Source: Agelas oroides
Lineage: Eukaryota; Porifera; Demospongiae; Agelasida; Agelasidae
NCBI GenBank assembly: GCA_949130485.1
Contig: OX422191.1
Span: 7,007,754 to 7,071,753 of the forward strand
DNA length: 64,000 bases
Direction of reading: 5' to 3'
Part shown: positions 22,466 through 34,830 of the stretch, piece by piece
Layout: each line of letters starts with the position of its first letter
Numbering within the stretch: position 1 is the stretch's first letter
The notes under the pieces: generated by a model
Database searches by the model: none
The model's input: the letters and a program-made list of their open reading frames with translations, nothing else
What the model was told of the DNA's origin: nothing
Translations under genes and position numbers: made by a program

Positions 22466-24390
22466 TGTAGGAGAGTCATGTAGTGTGAAGTAGAGCCATG
22501 ATATACAATGGAGTAGAGCCATGGTAGAGTGTAGTAGAGTCAAGTAGAGCCAAGGTGAGCCATGGTAGAGTGTAGTAGAGGCAAGTAGAGCCATGGTAGA
22601 ATGTACCAGAGTCATGTAGTGTGAAGTAGAGCCATGATATACAATGGAGTAGAGCCATGGTAGAGTGTAGTAGAGCCAAGTAGAGCCAAGTAGAGCCAAG
22701 GTAGAGTGTAGTGGACTCAAGTAGAGCAAAGTAGAGCCATGGTAGAATGTAGTTGAGTCATGTAGTGTCAAGTAGACACATGGTACTATGGAGTAGAGCC
22801 ATGGTAGAGTGCTGTAGATTCAGGTAGAGCCACGTAGAGCCATGGTAGAATGTAGTAGAGTTCTTTAGTGTCAAGTAGACACATGGTACTATGGAGTAGA
22901 GCCATGGTAGAGTGCAGTAGATTCAGGTAGAGCCACGTAGAGCCACGGTAGCATGTAGTAGAGTCATGTAAAGCCAAGTAGAGTCATGGTAGAGTGTAGT
23001 AGAGTCAAGTAGAGCCAAGTAGAGCCATGGTAGAATGTAGTAGAGTCCTTTAGTGTCAAGTAGACACATGGTACTATGGAGTAGAGCCATGGTAGAGTGC
23101 AGTAGATTCAGGTAGAGCCACGTAGAGCCACGGTAGCATGTAGTAGAGTCATGTAGAGCCATGTAGAGCCATGGTAGAATGCAGTAGAGCCAGGTAGAGC
23201 CATGGTAGAATGCAGTACAGTCAAGTAGAGTCACGTGGAGCTATGGTAGAATGTAGTAGAGCCAAGGTAGAGTGTAGTACAGTGAAGTAGAGTCAAGTAG
23301 AGCCATGGTAGCATGAAGTAGAGGTATACAGAGTCAAGTTTAGCTATCGTAGAATGTAGTAGAGTCAAGTAGAGTCACACAGTGCCATGGTAGAATGTAG
23401 TAGAGACATGGTAGAGTGTAGTACAGTGAAGTACAGACGAGTAGAGCCATGGTAGAGTGTAGTAGAGTCAAGTAGAGCCAAGTAGAGCCATGGTAGATTG
23501 TAGTAGAGTCAAGTAGAGTCAAGTAGAGCCATGGTAGAATGTAGTAGAGTCATGTAGAACCAAGTAGAGCCATGGTAGAATGTAGTAGAGCCAGGTAGAG
23601 CCATGGTAGAATGTAGTAGAGACATGGTAGAGTGTAGTACAGTCAAGTAGAGACAAGTAGAGCCATGGTAGAGTGTAGTAAAGTCAGGTGGAGCCAAGTA
23701 GAGCTATGGTAGAGTGTAGTAGAGCCAAGTAGAGGAATGGTAGAGTGTAGGAGAGTCAAGTAGAATAAAGAAGAGGCATGGTAGCATTTAGTAGAATCAT
23801 GTAGTGTCAAGTAGAGCCATGGTAAAATGTAGTAGAGCAAGGTAGTGCCATGGTAGCGTGTAGTAGAGTCAAGTAGAGTCACGTGGAGCCATGTTAGAAT
23901 GTAGTAGAGCAAAGGTAGAGTGTAGTACTGTCAAGTAGAGTCAAGTAGAGCCATGGCAGAATGTAGTAGAGGCAAGTAGAGTCAAGTAGAGCAATGGTAG
24001 AATGTAGTAGAGGCATACAGAGTCAAGTAGAGCTAGGGTAGAATGCAGTAGAGTCACGTAGAGTCACATGGAGCCATGGTAGAATGTAGTAGAGACATTG
24101 TAGAGTGTAGTAGAGTCAAGTAGAGCCAAGTAGAGGTATGGTAGAGTGTAGTAGACTCAAGTAGAGCCAAGTAGAGCCATGGTAGAATGTAGTAGAGTCA
24201 TGTAGAGTCAAGTATAACCATGGTAGAATGTAGTAGAGTAAGGTAGAGCCATGGTAGAGTGTCGAAGAGTCAAGTAGAGTCAAGAAGAGGCATGGTAGCA
24301 TTTAGTAGAATCATGTAGTGTCAAGTAGAGCCATGGTAGAATGTAGCATAGCAAGGTAGAGCCATGGTAGTGTGTAGTACAGTCAAGTAG
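22466..24390 (+). repeat. HOR unit A6, truncated into B3
   Basis: Collinear with A5 at 2,714 bp up to about 23.9 kb and at 2,611 after the point where A5 has its 103-bp duplication. After GTGTGTAGTACAGTC near 24,375 it changes to B-type flank (CTCAAGTAGAGCCATTGC). It shares the TTTAGCTATCG and CAGGTGGAGCC variants with A3 and A5. Confidence 0.87.
22862..23155 (+). repeat. 185-bp subrepeat, two copies (A6)
   Basis: Markers lie at 22,862 (TCTTTAG variant) and 23,047 (CCTTTAG), 185 bp apart and each exactly 2,714 bp after the matching marker in A5. Confidence 0.88.
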
Positions 24391-27300
24391 ACTCAAGTAG
24401 AGCCATTGCAGAATGTAGTTGAGTCAAGTAGAGTCAAGTAGAGCCATGGTAGAATGTAGTAGAGACATACAGAGTCAAGTAAAGCTATGGTAGAATGCAG
24501 TAGAGTCACGTAGAGTCACATGGAGCTATGGTAGAATGTAGTAGAGACATGGTAGAGTGTAGTAGAGTCAAGTAGAGTCAAGTAGAGCCATGGTAGAATG
24601 TAGTAGAGTCGTGTAGTGTGAAGTAGAGCCATGATATACAATGGAGTAGAGCCATGGTAGAGTGCAGTAGAGTCAAGTAGATCCATGTAGAGCTAAGGTA
24701 GAGTGTAGTGGACTCAAGTAGAGCCAAGTAGAGCCATGGTAGAGTGTAGTAGAGTCAAGTAGAGCCATGGTAGAATGTAGTAGAGTCATGTAGTGTCAAG
24801 TAGAGCTATGGTACAAAGGAGTAGAGCCATGGGAGAGTGTAGTTTAGTCAAGTAGAGCCACGGTTGCATGTAGTAGAGTCATGTAGAACCAAGTAGAGCC
24901 ATGGTAGAATGTAGCAGAGTCAAGTAGAGTCACGTGGAGCCATGGTAGAATGTAGTAGAGCCAAGGTAAAATATAGTACAGTCAGTAGAGTCAAGTAGAG
25001 CCATGGCAGAATGTAGTAGAGTCAAGTAGAGTCAAGTAGAGCCATGGTAGAATGTAGTAGAGGCATGCAGAGTGAAGTAGAACTATGGTAGAATACAGTA
25101 GAGTCATGTAGAGTGCCGTGGAGCCATGGTAGAATGTAGTAGAGACATGGTACAGTGTAGTATATTCAAGTAGAGCCAAGTAGAGCCATGGTAGAGTGTA
25201 GTACAGTCACGTAGAGCCAAGTAGAGCCAAGGTAGGGTGTAGTGGACTCAAGTAGAGCCAAGAAGAGCCATGGTAGAGTGAAGTAGAGTCATGTAGAGTC
25301 AAGTAGAGCCATGGTAGAATGTAGTAGAGTCATGTAGAGTCACGTAGAGCCATGGTAGAATGTAGTAGAACCAGGTAGAGCCATGGTAGAGTGTAGTAGA
25401 GTCAAGTAAAGTCACGTGGATCCGTGGTGGATGTAGTACAGCCAAGGTAGAGTGTAGTAGAGACAAGTAGAGCCAGGTCTAGCAATGATATAGTGTAGTA
25501 GAGTCAAGTAGAGCTGAGTAGAGGCATCGTAGAGTGTAGTAGAGTCAAGTAGAACCATGGTAGAATAAAGTAGAGTCATGTAGTGTCAAGTAGAGCCATT
25601 GTACAATGGAGTAGAGACATGGTAGAGTGTAGTATATTCAAGTAGAGCCAAGTAGAGCCATGGTAGAGTGTAGTACAGTCACGTAGAGCCAAGTAGAGCC
25701 AAGGTAGGGTGTAGTGGACTCAAGTAGAGCCAAGAAGAGCCATGGTAGAGTGAAGTAGAGTCATGTAGAGTCAAGTAGAGCCATGGTAGAATGTAGTAGA
25801 GTCATGTAGAGTCAAGTAGAGCCATGGTAGAATGTAGTAGAACCAGGTAGAGCCATGGTAGAGTGTACTAGAGTCAAGTAGAGTCACGTGGATCCATGGT
25901 GGATGTAGTACAGCCAAGGTAGAGTGTAGTAGAGACAAGTAGAGCCAGGTCTAGCAATGATATAGTGTAGTAGAGTCAAGTAGAGCTGAGTAGAGGCATC
26001 GTAGAGTGTAGTAGAGTCAAGTAGAACCATGGTAGAATGAAGTAGAGTCATGTAGTGTCAAGTAGAGCCATTGTACAATGGAGTAGAGACATGGTAGAGT
26101 GTAGTATATTCAAGTAGAGCCAAGTAGAGCCATGGTAGAGTGTAGTACAGTCACGTAGAGCCAAGTAGAGCCAAGGTAGGGTGTAGTGGACTCAAGTAGA
26201 GCCAAGAAGAGCCATGGTAGAGTGAAGTAGAGTCAAGTAGAGTCAAGTAGAGCCATGGTAGAATGTAGTACAGTCATGTAGAGTCAAGTAGAGCCATGGT
26301 AGAATGTAGTAGAACTAGGTAGAGCCATGGTAGAGTGTAGTAGAGTCAAGTAGAGTCACGTGGATCCGTGGTGGATGTAGTAGAGCCAAGGTAGAGTGTA
26401 GTAGTGACAAGTAGAGCCAGGTCTAGCAATGATATAGTGTAGTAGAGTCAAGTAGAGCTGAGTAGAGGCATCGTAGAGTGTAGTAGAGTCAAGTAGAGCC
26501 ATGGCAGAATGTAGTAGAGTCAAGTAGAGTCAAGTAGAGCAATGGTAGAGTGTAGTAGAGTCAAGTATTGCCAAGTAGAACCATGGTAGAGTGTAGTAGA
26601 GCCAAGTAGAGCCAAGTAGAGCAATGGGAGAATGTAGGAGAGTCAAGTAGAGTCAAGACTAGCTATGGTAGAATGTAGTAGAGGCATACAGAGTCAAGTA
26701 GAGCTATGGTAGAATGCAGTAGAGTCATGTAGAGTCAAGTAGAGCCATGGTAGAATGTAGTAGAACCAGGTAGAGCCATGGTAGAGTGTAGTAGAGTCAA
26801 GTAGAGTCACGTGGATCCGTGGTGGATGTAGTAGAGCCAAGGTAGAGTGTAGTGGAGACAAGTAGAGCCAGGTCTAGCAATGATATAGTGTAGTAGAGTC
26901 AAGTAGAGCTGAGTAGAGGCATCGTAGAGTGTAGTAGAGTCAAGTAGAACCATGGTAGAATGAAGTAGAGTCATGTAGTGTCAAGTAGAGCCATTGTACA
27001 ATGGAGTAGAGACATGGTAGAGTGTAGTATATTCAAGTAGAGCCAAGTAGAGCCATGGTAGAGTGTAGTACAGTCACGTAGAGCCAAGTAGAGCCAAGGT
27101 AGGGTGTAGTGGACTCAAGTAGAGCCAAGAAGAGCCATGGTAGAGTGAAGTAGAGTCAAGTAGAGTCAAGTAGAGCCATGGTAGAATGTAGTAGAGTCAT
27201 GTAGAGTCAAGTAGAGCCATGGTAGAATGTAGTAGAACCAGGTAGAGCCATGGTAGAGTGTAGTAGAGTCAAGTAGAGTCACGTGGATCCGTGGTGGATG

Positions 27301-28562
27301 TAGTAGAGCCAAGGTAGAGTGTAGTAGTGACAAGTAGAGCCAGGTCTAGCAATGATATAGTGTAGTAGAGTCAAGTAGAGCTGAGTAGAGGCATCGTAGA
27401 GTGTAGTAGAGTCAAGTAGAGCCATGGCAGAATGTAGTAGAGTCAAGTAGAGTCAAGTAGAGCCATGGTAGAGTGTAGTAGAGTCAAGTATTGCCAAGTA
27501 GAACCATGGTAGAGTGTAGTAGAGCCACGTAGAGCCAAGTAGAGCAATGGGAGAATGTAGGAGAGTCAAGTACAGTCAAGACGAGCTATGGTAGAATGTA
27601 GTAGAGGCATACAGAGTCAAGTAGAGCTATGGTAGAATGCAGTAGAGTCATATAGAGACAAGTAGATCTATGGTAGAATGTAGTAGAGTCAAGTAAGTAG
27701 AGCCATGGTAGAGTGTAGTAGAGTCAAATAGAGCCAAGTGGAGCTATGGTAGAGGGTAGTAGAGTCAAGTAGAGCCATGTAGAGCCATGGTAGAATCTAG
27801 AAGAGCAAGGTAGAGTCAAGTAGAGCCATGGTAGAGTGTAGGAGAGTCATGTAGTGTGAAGTAGAGCCATGATATACAATGGAGTAGAGCCATGGTAGAG
27901 TGTAGTAGAGTCAAGTAGAGCCAAGTTGAGCCATGGTAGAGTGTAGAAGAGGCAAGTAGAGCCATGGTAGAATGTACCAGAGTCATGTAGTGTGAAGTAG
28001 AGCCATGATATACAATGGAGTAGAGCCATGGTAGAGTGTAGTAGAGCCAAGGAAGAGTGTAGTGGACTCAAGTAGAGCAAAGTAGAGCCATGGTAGAATG
28101 TAGTAGAGCCAGGTAGAGCCATGGTAGAGTGTAGTAGAGTCAAGTAGAGTCACGTGGATCCATTGTAGGATGTAGTAGCGCCAAGGTAGAGTGTAGCAGA
28201 CAAGTAGAGTCAAGTAGAGCCATGGCAGAATGTAGTAGAGTCAAGTAGAGTCAAGTAGAGCCATCGTAGAATGTAGTAGAGTCAAGTAGAGCCAAGTAGA
28301 GCATGGTAGAGTGCAGTAGAGTCAAGTAGAGCCAAGTAGAGCCATGGTAGAATGTAGTAGAGTCATGTAGTGTCAAGTAGACACATGGTACTATGGAGTA
28401 GAGCCATGGTAGAGTGCTGTAGATTCAGGTAGAGCCACGTAGAGCCACGGTAGCATGTAGTAGAGTCATGTAGAGCCATGTAGAGCCATGTAGAGCCATG
28501 GTAGAATGCAGTAGAGCCAGGTAGAGCCATGGTAGAATGCAGTACAGTCAAGTAGAGTCACG
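24391..28562 (+). repeat. B3 block (two subunits longer than B1)
   Basis: Left flank matches B1 at an offset of 15,967 (CATGGCAGAATG flank at 9,024 and 24,991). Right flank matches B1 at 16,911 and B2 at 13,343. The change of 944 bp relative to B1 is exactly two 472-bp subunits. The A-like tail ends near 28,562, where B3 and B2 diverge (GAGCTATGG here, GAGCCATGG in B2). Confidence 0.88.
25142..27650 (+). repeat. 472/451-bp subrepeat array in B3
   Basis: GGATCC landmarks lie at 25,418, 25,890, 26,362, 26,813 and 27,285, with spacings of 472, 472, 451 and 472. Order: alpha, alpha, beta, alpha, then an exit beta. This is the longest of the three arrays. Confidence 0.92.
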
Positions 28563-29479
28563 TGGAGCTATGGTAGAATGTAGTAGAGCCAAGGTAGAGT
28601 GTAGTACAGTGAAGTAGAGTCAAGGAGAGCCATGGTAGCATGAAGTAGAGGTATACAGAGTCAAGTTGAGCTATTGTAGAATGTAGTAGAGTCAAGTAGA
28701 GTCACACAGTGCCATGGTAGAATGTAGTAGAGACATGGTAGAGTGTAGTACAGTGAAGTACAGACGAGTAGAGCCATGGTAGAGTGTAGTAGAGTGAAGT
28801 AGAGCCAAGTAGAGCCATGGTAGATTGTAGTAGAGTCAAGTAGAGTCAAGTAGAGCCATGGTAGAATGTAGTAGAGTCATGTATAACCAAGTAGAGCCAT
28901 GGTAGAATGTAGTAGAGCCAGGTAGAGCCATGGTAGAATGTAGTAGAGACATGGTAGAGTGAAGTACAGTCAAGTAGAGACAAGTAGAGCCATGGTAGAG
29001 TGTAGTAAAGTCAAGTGGAGCCAAGTAGAGCTATGGTAGAGTGTAGTAGAGCCAAGTAGAGGAATGGTAGAGTGTAGGAGAGTCAAGTAGAATAAAGAAG
29101 AGGCATGGTAGCATTTAGTAGAATCATGTAGTGTCAAGTAGAGCCATGGTAAAATGTAGTAGAGCAAGGTAGTGCCATGGTAGCGTGTAGTAGAGTCAAG
29201 TAGAGTCACGTGGAGCCATGTTAGAATGTAGTAGAGCAAAGGTAGAGTGTAGTACTGTCAAGTAGAGTCAAGTAGAGCCATGGCAGAATGTAGTAGAGGC
29301 AAGTAGGGTCAAGTAGAGCAATGGTAGAATGTAGTAGAGGCATACAGAGTCAAGTAGAGCTAGGGTAGAATGCAGTAGAGTCACGTAGAGTCACATGGAG
29401 CCATGGTAGAATGTAGTAGAGACATTGTAGAGTGTAGTAGAGTCAAGTAGAGCCAAGTAGAGGCATGGTAGAGTGTAGT
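28563..29479 (+). repeat. HOR unit A7, internal part
   Basis: A-family sequence entered from the B3 tail, matching A6 at an offset of about 5,321-5,327. It carries the ancestral TTGAGCTAT and CAAGTGGAGCC states. Private changes include CAAGGAGAGCC near 28,620 and GTATAACC near 28,881. Confidence 0.82.
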
Positions 29480-31335
29480 AGAGTCAAGTAGAGCCAAGTA
29501 GAGCCATGGTAGAATGTAGTAGAGTCATGTAGAGTCAAGTATAACCATGGTAGAATGTAGTAGAGTAAGGTAGAGCCATGGTAGATTGTCGAAGAGTCAA
29601 GTAGAGTCAAGAAGAGACATGGTAGCATTTAGTAGAATCATGTAGTGTCAAGTAGAGCCATGGTAGAATATAGCATAGCAAGGTAGAGCCATGGTAGTGT
29701 GTAGTAGAGTCAAGTAGAGTCACATGGAGCATTGTTAGAATGTAGTAGAGCCAAGGTAGAGTGTAGTACAGTCAAGTAGACTCAAGTAGAGCCATTGCAG
29801 AATGTAGTTGAGTCAAGTAGAGTCAAGTAGAGCCATGGTAGAATGTAGTAGAGACATACAGAGTCAAGTAAAGCTATGGTAGAATGCAGTAGAGTCACGT
29901 AGAGTCACATGGAGCCATGGTAGAATGTAGTAGAGACATGGTAGAGTGTAGTAGAGTCAAGTAGAGTCAAGTAGAGCCATGGTAGAATGTAGTAGAGTCG
30001 TGTAGTGTGAAGTAGAGCCATGATATACAATGGAGTAGAGCCATGGTAGAGTGCAGTAGAGTCAAGTAGATCCATGTAGAGCTAAGGTAGAGTGTAGTGG
30101 ACTCAAGTAGAGCCAAGTAGAGCCATGGTAGAGTGTAGTAGAGTCAAGTAGAGCCATGGTAGAATGTAGTAGAGTCATGTAGTGTCAAGTAGAGCTATGG
30201 TACAATGGAGTAGAGCCATGGGAGAGTGTAGTTTAGTCAAGTAGAGCCACGGTTGCATGTAGTAGAGTCATGTAGAACCAAGTAGAGCCATGGTAGAATG
30301 TAGCAGAGTCAAGTAGAGTCACGTGGAGCCATGGTAGAATGTAGTAGAGCCAAGGTAAAATATAGTACAGTCAGTAGAGTCAAGTAGAGCCATGGCAGAA
30401 TGTAGTAGAGTCAAGTAGAGCCAAGTAGAGCCATGGTAGAATGTAGTAGAGTCATGTAGAGTCAAGTATAACCATGGTAGAATGTAGTAGAGTAAGGTAG
30501 AGCCATGGTAGATTGTCGAAGAGTCAAGTAGAGTCAAGACGAGGCATGGTAGCATTTAGTAGAATCATGTAGTGTCAAGTAGAGCCATGGTAGAATGTAG
30601 CATAGCAAGGTAGAGCCATGGTAGTGTGTAGTAGAGTGAAGTAGAGTCACATGGAGCATTGTTAGAATGTAGTAGAGCCAAGGTAGAGTGTAGTACAGTC
30701 AAGTAGACTCAAGTAGAGCCATTGCAGAATGTAGTTGAGTCAAGTAGAGTCAAGTAGAGCCATGGTAGAATGTAGTAGAGACATACAGAGTCAAGTAAAG
30801 CTATGGTAGAATGCAGTAGAGACACGTAGAGTCACATGGAGCCATGGTAGAATGTAGTAGAGACATGGTAGAGTGTAGTAGAGTCAAGTAGAGTCAAGTA
30901 GAGCCACGGTAGAATGTAGTAGAGTCGTGTAGTGTGAAGTAGAGCCATGATATACAATGGAGTAGAGCCATTGTAGAGTGCAGTAGAGTCAAGTAGATCC
31001 ATGTAGAGCTAAGGTAGAGTGTAGTGGACTCAAGTAGAGCTAAGTAGAGCCATGGTAGAGTGTAGTAGAGTCAAGTAGAGCCATGGTAGAATGTAGTAGA
31101 GTCATGTAGTGTCAAGTAGAGCTATGGTACAATGGAGTAGAGCCATGGGAGAGTGTAGTTTAGTCAAGTAGAGCCACGGTTGCATGTAGTAGAGTCATGT
31201 AGAACCAAGTAGAGCCATGGTAGAATGTAGCAGAGTCAAGTAGAGTCACGTGGAGCCATGGTAGAATGTAGTAGAGCCAAGGTAAAATATAGTACAGTCA
31301 GTAGAGTCACGTAGAGCCATGGCAGAATGTAGTAG
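29480..31335 (+). repeat. 927-bp tandem duplication (A/B hybrid)
   Basis: Segment 29,480-30,406 is repeated at 30,407-31,333. The CTCAAGTAGAGCC marker lies at 29,781 and 30,708, exactly 927 bp apart. Each copy begins with A-type sequence (ATAACCATGG, GTCGAAGAGTC, CATTTAGTAGAATC) and ends with B-type flank (GTCGTGTAGTGTG, then a CAGTCAGTAGAG slip). The junction at about 30,400 joins the B flank back to A sequence. Differences include GAGGCATGG for GAGACATGG and GTGAAGTAGAGTCAC for GTCAAG. Confidence 0.88.
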
Positions 31336-32080
31336 AGTCAAGTAGAGTCAAGTAGAGCCATGGTAGAATGTAGTAGAGCCAAGGTAGAGTGTAGTAGAGA
31401 CAAGTAGAGCCAGGTCTAGCAATGATATAGTGTAGTAGAGTCAAGTAGAGCTGAGTAGAGGCATCGTAGAGTGTAGTAGAGTCAAGTAGAACCATGGTAG
31501 AATGAAGTAGAGTCATGTAGTGTCAAGTAGAGCCATTGTACAATGGAGTAGAGACATGGTAGAGTGTAGTATATTCAAGTAGAGCCAAGTAGAGCCATGG
31601 TAGAGTGTAGTACAGTCACGTAGAGCCAAGTAGAGCCAAGGTAGGGTGTAGTGGACTCAAGTAGAGCCAAGAAGAGCCATGGTAGAGTGAAGTAGAGTCA
31701 AGTAGAGTCAAGTAGAGCCATGGTAGAATGTAGTAGAGTCATGTAGAGTCAAGTAGAGCCATGGTAGAATGTAGTAGAACCAGGTAGAGCCATGGTAGAG
31801 TGTAGTAGAGTCAAGTAGAGTCACGTGGATCCGTGGTGGATGTAGTAGAGCCAAGGTAGAGTGTAGTAGTGACAAGTAGAGCCAGGTCTAGCAATGATAT
31901 AGTGTAGTAGAATCAAGTAGAGCTGAGTAGAGGCATCGTAGAGTGTAGTAGATTCAAGTAGAGCCATGGCAGAATGTAGTAGAGTCAAGTAGAGTCAAGT
32001 AGAGCCATGGTAGAGTGTAGTAGAGTCAAGTATTGCCAAGTAGAACCATGGTAGAGTGTAGTAGAGCCAAGTAGAGCCAA
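31336..32080 (+). repeat. B4, short B block
   Basis: Contains GCCAGGTCTAGCAATGATAT twice (near 31,410 and 31,883), one GTAGTATATTCAAG marker and a single GGATCC landmark at 31,827, followed by TATTGCCAAG. It is therefore about one alpha subunit plus the exit beta. It leads directly into C1. Confidence 0.82.
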
Positions 32081-34830
32081 GTAGAGCAATGGGAGAATGT
32101 AGGGGAGTCAAGTAGAGTCAAGACGAGCTATGGTAGAATGTAGTAGAGGCATACAGAGTCAAGTAGAGCTACGGTAGAATGCAGTAGAGTCATATAGAGA
32201 CAAGTAGATCTATGGTAGAATGTAGTAGAGTCAAGTAACTAGAGCCATGGTAGAGTGTAGTAGAGTCAAATAGAGCCAAGTAGAGCTATGGTAGAGTGTA
32301 GTAGAGTCAAGTAGAGCCATGTAGAGCCATGGTAGAATGTAGTAGAATCATGTAGAGTGAAGGAGAGCCATGGTAGAATGTAGAAGAGCAAGGTAGAGTC
32401 AAGTAGACCCATGGGAGAGTGTAGGAGAGTCATGTAGTGTGAAGTAGAGCCATGATATACAATGGAGTAGAGCCATGGCAGAGTGTAGTAGAGTCAAGTA
32501 GAGCCAAGTTGATCCATGGTAGAGTGTAGTAGAGGCATGTAGAGCCATGGTAGAATGTAGCAGAGTCATGTAGTGTGAAGCAGAGCCATGATATACAATG
32601 GAGTAGAGCCATGGTAGAGTGTAGTAGAGCCAAGTAGAGCCAAGTAGAGCCAAGGTAGAGTGTACTGGACTCAAGTAGAGCAAAGTAGAGCCGTGGTAGA
32701 ATGTAGTAGAGCCAGGTAGAGCCATGGTAGAGTGTAGTAGAGTCAAGTAGAGTCACGTGGATACATGGTAGGATGTAGTAGCGCCAAGGTAGAGTGTAGC
32801 AGACAAGTAGAGTCAAGTAGAGCCATGGCAGAATGTAGTAGAGTCAAGTAGAGTCAACTAGAGCCATCGTAGAATGTAGTAGAGTCAAGTAGAGCCAAGT
32901 AGAGCATGGTAGAGTGCAGTTGAGTCAAGTAGAGCCAAGTAGAGCCATGGTAGAATGTAGTAGAGTCATGTAGTGTCAAGTAGACACATGGTACTATGGA
33001 GTAGAGCCATGGTAGAGTGCTGTAGATTCAGGTAGAGCCACGTAGAGCCACGGTAGCATGTGGTAGAGTCATGTAGAGCCAAGTAGAGCCATGGTAGAAT
33101 GCAGTAGAGCCAGGTAGAGCCATGGTAGAATGCAGTACAGTCAAGTAGAGTCACGTGGAGCTATGGTAGAATGTAGTAGAGCCAAGGTAGAGTGTCGTAC
33201 AGTGAAGTAGAGCCAAGTAGAGCCATGGTAGCATGAAGTAGAGGTATACAGGGTCAAGTAGAGCTATCGTAGAATGTAGTAGAGTCAAGTAGAGTCACAC
33301 AGAGCCATGGTAGAATGAATTAGAGACATGGTAGAGTGTAGTACAGTGAAGTACAGACGAGTAGAGCCATGGTAGAGTGTAGTAGAGTCAAGTAGAGCCA
33401 AGTAGAGCTATGGTAGAGTGTAGTAGAGCCAAGTAGAGGAATGGTAGAGAGTTGAAGAGTCAAGTAGAGTCAAGAACAGGCATGGTAGTATTTAGTAGAA
33501 TCATGTAGTGTCAAGTAGAGCCATGGTAGAATGTAGTAGAGGAAGGTAGAGCCATGGTAGTGTGTAGTAGAGTCATGTAGAGTCACATGGAGCATTGTTA
33601 GAATGTAGTAGAGCCAAGGTAGAGTGTAGTACAGTCAAGTAGAGTAAAGTAGAGCCATGGCAGAATGTAGTAGAGTCAAGTAGAGTGAAGTAGAGCCATG
33701 GTAGAATGTAGTAGAGGCATACAGAGTCAAGTAGAGCTATGGTAGAATGCAGTAGAGTCACGTAGAGTCACGTGGAGCCATGGTAGAATGTAGTAGAGAC
33801 ATGGTAGAGTGTAGTAGAGTCAAGTAGATCCAAGTACAGCCATGGTAGAGTGTAGTAGAGTCACGTAGAGCCGAGTTGAGCCAAGGTAGGGTGTAGTGGA
33901 CTCAAGTAGAGCCAAGTAGAGCCATGGTAGAGTGTAGTAGAGTCAAGTAGAGTCAAGTAGAGCCATGGTAGAATGTAGTAGAGTCATGTAGTGTGAAGTA
34001 GAGCCATGTTAGAGTGCAGTAGAGTCAAGTAGAGCCAAGTAGAGCCAAGTAGAGCCAAGGTAGAGTGTAGTGGACTCAAGTAGAGCCAAGTAGAGCCATG
34101 GTAGAGTGTTGTAGAGTCAAGTAGAGCCATGATAGAATGTAGTAGAGTCATGTAGTGTCAAGTAGAGCTATGGTACAATGGAGTAGAGCCATGGGAGAGT
34201 GTAGTAGAGTCAAGTAGAGCCACAGTTGCATGTAGTAGAGTCATGTAGAACCAAGTAGAGCCATGGTAGAATGTAGCAGAGTCAAGTAGAGTCACGTGGA
34301 GCCATGGTAGAATGTAGTAGAGACATGGTAGGGTGTAGTATATTCAAGTAGAGTCAAGTAGAGCCATGGTAGAGTGTAGTACATTCATGTAGAGCCAAGT
34401 AGAGCCAAGGTAGGGTGTAGTGGACTCAAGTAGAGCCAAATAGAGCCTTGGTAGAGTGCAGTAGATTCAGGTAGAGCCACGTAGAGCCACGGTAGCATGT
34501 AGTAGAGTCATGTAGAGCCAAGTAGAGCCATGGTAGAATGCAGTAGAGCCAGGTAGACCGATGTTACAATGCAGTACAGTCAAGTAGAATCACGTGGAGC
34601 TATGGTAGAATGTAGTGGAGCCAAGGTAGAGTGTAGTACAGTGAAGTAGAGTCAAGTAGAGCCACGGTAGCATGTAGTAGAGGTATACAGAGTCAAGGAG
34701 AGCTATCGTACAATGTAGTAGAGTCTAGTAGAGTCACGTGGTGCCATGGTAGAATGTACTAAAGACATGGTAGAGTGTAGTACAGTCAAGTAGAGACGAG
34801 TAGAGCCATGGTAGAGTGTAGTAGAGTCAA
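32081..34830 (+). repeat. HOR unit C1 (2,750 bp)
   Basis: First of two almost identical 2,750-bp units. The start is the point where GAGCAATGGGAGAATG (32,084 and 34,834) becomes collinear. The unit looks like an A/B derivative with private markers: GTAACTAGAGCC, GAGTGAAGGAGAGCC, GACCCATGGGAG, GATACATGG and GAATGAATTAGAG. Confidence 0.92.

Noticed and set aside
9451..31832. GGATCC landmarks as ends of inserted mobile elements
   Set aside because: They lie inside ordinary modules (CACGTGGATCC). There are no target-site duplications, terminal repeats or unique internal sequence.
32430..32816. A 128-codon minus-strand frame found again at 16,763, 35,180, 60,797 and 63,111, which could suggest a conserved protein
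   Set aside because: It recurs because the HOR segment recurs. A second frame of 115 codons is open over the same bases in each copy, and neither shows synonymous constraint by eye.
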